The position numbers and the translations under genes are program-made. The notes beneath the pieces are model-generated. The model ran no database searches. It worked only from the letters and a program-made list of their open reading frames with translations, and was not told where the DNA came from. From positions 1 through 58,573 of the forward strand of contig JBBRXJ010000007.1 of NCBI GenBank assembly GCA_038248505.1: a stretch of 58,573 bases of DNA. The letters are read 5' to 3'. This stretch comes from JBBRXJ01 sp038248505. GTDB lineage: Bacteria > Bacteroidota > Bacteroidia > Bacteroidales > JBBRXJ01. Position 1 is the first letter of the stretch, and each line of letters starts with the position of its first letter. Positions 55,839-58,573 of this stretch are shown in pieces.

Positions 55839-58573
55839 ATGACTAGTGCATTGAAGAAATCGTTGTTTGTTTTTGTGTTGAGCTTAGCCTCTAGCTATGC
55901 AGCTTTTGGTTTAGATTATACCAATACAAAAATACATGTAAAGTGTAACGGAGATAATACAGGATCAATAAAAATTCGATTGGTAGTGCCTGGTACAACT
56001 CCGTATACCTATCAGTTATGGAGTGATAAGCCGTTCTTTCAGGGTGGGGTAGGTGTTTTGCTTCAGCAAGTTACACAGAGTGAAGACACGGCAATGTTTT
56101 CAAATTTGGGTGCCAACTCAAAATATTTTATTTATGTTTTTGATGATGATGGAACGAGCAATGGCTACGCCAATCAGGGAATTACTGAACCTACTCTTTT
56201 AACGCTTTCAGGAGTCGTTAGCAATATAATTTGTACTGGTCAAAATAATGGGGCTGTTAATTTAACTGTAAGTGGTGGTACTACTGCTTATGCTTATAGC
56301 TGGAACACTGGAAGTATTGCAGAAGATTTAGCTGGCCGTAGCCAAGGAACCTACAATGTTACAGTTACGGATGGAAATGTATGTACTAAAACGGCGAGCT
56401 ATAGTTTAACAGAACCTACAGTTATTGGTTTATCGGCTGTATTAACACATCTTAGTTGCGGTGGTGCCAATACGGGAGCTATTAATACAACACCAAGTGG
56501 GGGCTCTATTCCTTATAGCTTTGCTTGGAATGATGCTATAACTACCGAAGATAGGATCCTATTACCTGCTGCTACTTATAATCTCACACTTACAGATCAA
56601 AATGCTTGTTCTAAAACAGGGAGCTATATTATTACTTCACCTTCAGCATTAAATCCTGATTCAACTATTGTTCACGTTAACTGTTTTGGCGGTAATACCG
56701 GTTCTGTAAATCTTGCAATTTCTGGTGGTACAGGGCCATTCGCATTTTCGTGGAGTAATGGGAAAACGACACAAAATATATCAAGTCTTGTAATAAGCAA
56801 TTATAGAGTTACTGTTACTGATGCTGCTGGATGCACTAAAACACTCTCAAATGTTGTTACCCAGCCAACAGTACTTTCTGTAAATCTACAAGTGGCAAAA
56901 GAATTGGCTTGTTATAGTGGCAGTGATGCAAAACTATTTGCGAATACTTCTGGTGGTACTTCGCCCTATGTTTACACTTGGACAGTGGATGGTTCACCAG
57001 TGGTCAATAATAATGATACTTTATCAGGTCAGCCGAAAGCTACATTTGGTGTTGTTGTTCGTGATTTTAATAATTGTGGCCCTGTAAATGATAATATGCT
57101 TTATATGGACGGTTGGCCAGATTATCATGGCCCTGTAAGTGATATTGTAGTTGATAATGCTGTTGCGGCTGCAACATGTGCAGGTACTAGCAATGGTACT
57201 GTTACTATTACATCTAGTGGTGGAACAGGTGCTCGCAAATATTCATTAGATGGCATAAGCTATCAGGTTTCAAATGTCTTTAATTTGTTAGCTGCAGGTC
57301 CTTATTCAGTGTACTCTCGTGATGATAGTATGTGTGTTGCACAAGGTGCCGATGTGATTATCACAAGTAATCCGACCCCTACGTTTACCCCAACTCTAAC
57401 ACATGTAACTTGTAATGGTGGTAGTGATGGTGCTATATCCATAGCTATGACGGTTGGTACTGCACCGTATGTTTTTAGTTGGAATAATTCAAAAACAACA
57501 CAAAATGTAAACACGCTAACTCAAGGTACCTATACACTAAGCGTTACTGATGCAAATCTTTGTACGGGAACAGGTAGTTATTTAATTACAGAACCTGCAA
57601 TTGCGATTTCAGTTAGTTCGGCTTCATCAACACCAACACTTTGTATTAACACAGCTTTAACACCAATTACACATACAACAACAATAGCAACAGGTATAGG
57701 TGCAGCTGTTGGATTGCCTGCAGGTGTTTCAGCAGCATGGGCGGCTAATGTTATTACCATCAGTGGGACACCAAGTGCTAATGGTGTATTCAATTATTCT
57801 ATTCCATTAACTAGTGTTTGTGGAGCATTAAATGCGACAGGTACAATTACGGTAACGGCTAATAAAACGGTAACAACCGCTTCAAGCACTCCAAGCTTGT
57901 GTATCAACACGGCATTAACAGCCATCACCCATACAACAACTTTAGCTACAGGTATTGGTGCAGCCACTGGATTGCCTACAGGCCTAAGCGCCGCATGGGC
58001 AGCCAATACAATTACTATAAGCGGTACACCAAGTGCCGCAGGAACATTCAACTATAGCATACCATTAACAGGCGGATGCGGAACAGTAGATGCAACAGGC
58101 ACTATTACGGTAACCGCAAATAACACAGTAGGAGCCGCTTCTAGCACTCCGACATTATGTATCAACACAGCTCTAACAGTTATTACACATACTACCACGG
58201 GAGCTACAGGTATTGGTGCAGCAACGGGATTCCCTGCAGGCGTAAGTGCCATATGGGCAGCCAATACAATTACTATAAGTGGTACACCAAGTGCCGCAGG
58301 AACATTCAACTATAGCATACCATTAACAGGCGGATGTGGTGTTGCAAATGCGACAGGTACAATTACGGTAACGGCTAATAAAACAGTAACAGCCGCTTCA
58401 AGCACTCCAACATTATGTATTAGCACGGCATTAACAGCCATCACTCATACGACAACATTAGCCACAGGTATTGGCGCAGCTGTTGGATTACCAGCAGGAG
58501 TAAGCGCCGCATGGGCAGCCAATACAATTACTATAAGTGGTACACCAAGTGCCGCAGGAACATTCAACTATAG
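55839..58573 (+). CDS. Giant SprB-repeat adhesin (5' part; runs past the window end)
   Basis: At least 911 residues, open at the right edge. After a signal peptide (SYAAFG) come seven or so SprB-type repeats, each of the form C.G...G...V.GGT.PY.Y.W and YTVTVTD..C (for example HVTCNGGSDGAISIAM; SWNNSKTTQNV). SprB itself is the gliding adhesin of Flavobacterium johnsoniae. From 57624 the gene changes to 86-residue repeats of the bacterial Ig/PKD-like kind (ITISGTPSAAGTFNYSIPLT). The expected C-terminal T9SS sorting domain would lie outside the window. It is preceded by the small exported gene. Confidence 0.9.
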   Translation, partial: MTSALKKSLFVFVLSLASSYAAFGLDYTNTKIHVKCNGDNTGSIKIRLVVPGTTPYTYQLWSDKPFFQGGVGVLLQQVTQSEDTAMFSNLGANSKYFIYVFDDDGTSNGYANQGITEPTLLTLSGVVSNIICTGQNNGAVNLTVSGGTTAYAYSWNTGSIAEDLAGRSQGTYNVTVTDGNVCTKTASYSLTEPTVIGLSAVLTHLSCGGANTGAINTTPSGGSIPYSFAWNDAITTEDRILLPAATYNLTLTDQNACSKTGSYIITSPSALNPDSTIVHVNCFGGNTGSVNLAISGGTGPFAFSWSNGKTTQNISSLVISNYRVTVTDAAGCTKTLSNVVTQPTVLSVNLQVAKELACYSGSDAKLFANTSGGTSPYVYTWTVDGSPVVNNNDTLSGQPKATFGVVVRDFNNCGPVNDNMLYMDGWPDYHGPVSDIVVDNAVAAATCAGTSNGTVTITSSGGTGARKYSLDGISYQVSNVFNLLAAGPYSVYSRDDSMCVAQGADVIITSNPTPTFTPTLTHVTCNGGSDGAISIAMTVGTAPYVFSWNNSKTTQNVNTLTQGTYTLSVTDANLCTGTGSYLITEPAIAISVSSASSTPTLCINTALTPITHTTTIATGIGAAVGLPAGVSAAWAANVITISGTPSANGVFNYSIPLTSVCGALNATGTITVTANKTVTTASSTPSLCINTALTAITHTTTLATGIGAATGLPTGLSAAWAANTITISGTPSAAGTFNYSIPLTGGCGTVDATGTITVTANNTVGAASSTPTLCINTALTVITHTTTGATGIGAATGFPAGVSAIWAANTITISGTPSAAGTFNYSIPLTGGCGVANATGTITVTANKTVTAASSTPTLCISTALTAITHTTTLATGIGAAVGLPAGVSAAWAANTITISGTPSAAGTFNY
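57624..58573 (+). repeat. Tandem 258-bp (86-codon) repeats in the adhesin
   Basis: Copies start at 57624, 57882, 58140 and 58398, the last cut by the window end. All keep the frame exactly. The first copy is the most diverged and uses T-ending codons like the upstream gene; copies two to four use more A/C-ending codons and are almost identical over their last third. The antisense open frames of 85 codons with the same 258-bp period are by-products of the repeat. Confidence 0.95.

Noticed and set aside
57578..58309. Antisense open frames of 71-85 codons with a 258-bp period
   Set aside because: They are exact shadows of the adhesin repeats on the other strand; a stop recurs at each repeat boundary and their codon pattern follows the sense repeat.

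Overview
The window reads as an AT-rich chromosome segment of a gliding-type Bacteroidota bacterium. Evidence for this is the type IX secretion (T9SS) hardware (a gliding-motility type C-terminal sorting domain, PorP/SprF, a SprB-repeat adhesin), a Bacteroidota-type LptD next to an amidase and an MCE protein, an OMP_b-brl_3 type receptor, DUF5723 and WG-repeat proteins, few Shine-Dalgarno sequences, frequent TTG/GTG starts, and -7 boxes of the TAnnTTTG type. Genus cannot be set from the sequence. I saw no tRNA, rRNA, CRISPR array, phage or insertion sequence.

Layout. 1-4.1 kb: an unrecognised secreted protein (cut by the window start), an NA37 nucleoid protein and a lone larE. 4.3-12.5 kb: alaS, divergent from a tight run of two membrane-anchored M23 peptidases, a MerR regulator, a lipoprotein, a Nif3-like protein and a zinc-ribbon coiled-coil protein. 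12.5-17.6 kb: a small membrane protein, tadA, aspS and a large TPR protein. 18.1-23.8 kb: a surface/T9SS locus with an exported protein followed by its own terminator, a T9SS type B protein, a PorP/SprF barrel, a TPR protein and a beta-lactamase-fold protein that has lost its catalytic motifs. 23.9-28.1 kb: transketolase, and yigZ-pyrB-pyrI. 28.1-34.7 kb: dnaA, an MCE/MlaD protein, an amidase and divergent lptD. 35.0-36.1 kb: rpsF-rpsR-rplI. 36.4-37.8 kb: a dead DUF4143 ATPase gene behind three 33-bp repeats. 38.1-46.2 kb: dnaX, icd, an ion transporter, a GT51 glycosyltransferase and a DUF5723 protein. 46.7-55.3 kb: an AlkD-like repair protein, a WG-repeat protein, a frameshifted outer-membrane receptor, a WYL regulator, trpS, rbfA and a LolC/E permease. 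55.5 kb to the end: a small exported protein and the start of a giant SprB-repeat adhesin that enters 258-bp tandem repeats.

How the genes work together. Most of the window is housekeeping: four aminoacylation or tRNA-modification genes, clamp loader and initiator, pyrimidine synthesis, and envelope biogenesis (peptidoglycan hydrolases, GT51, LptD, MCE, LolC/E). The accessory layer is cell surface: the 18-24 kb T9SS locus and the adhesin at the right edge.

The most notable points are these. (1) dnaX carries an A9-G slippery run exactly at the end of the clamp-loader core, with stop codons in both other frames, predicting a short gamma-like product. (2) Three separate poly(A) tracts (A8, A8, A9) each sit at a +1 frame break, two in the ATPase pseudogene and one in the outer-membrane receptor. 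(3) Three 33-bp iterated repeats lie on the promoter of the dead ATPase gene. (4) The surface locus contains a pseudo-beta-lactamase. None of these proves a wholly new system; they are the best leads.
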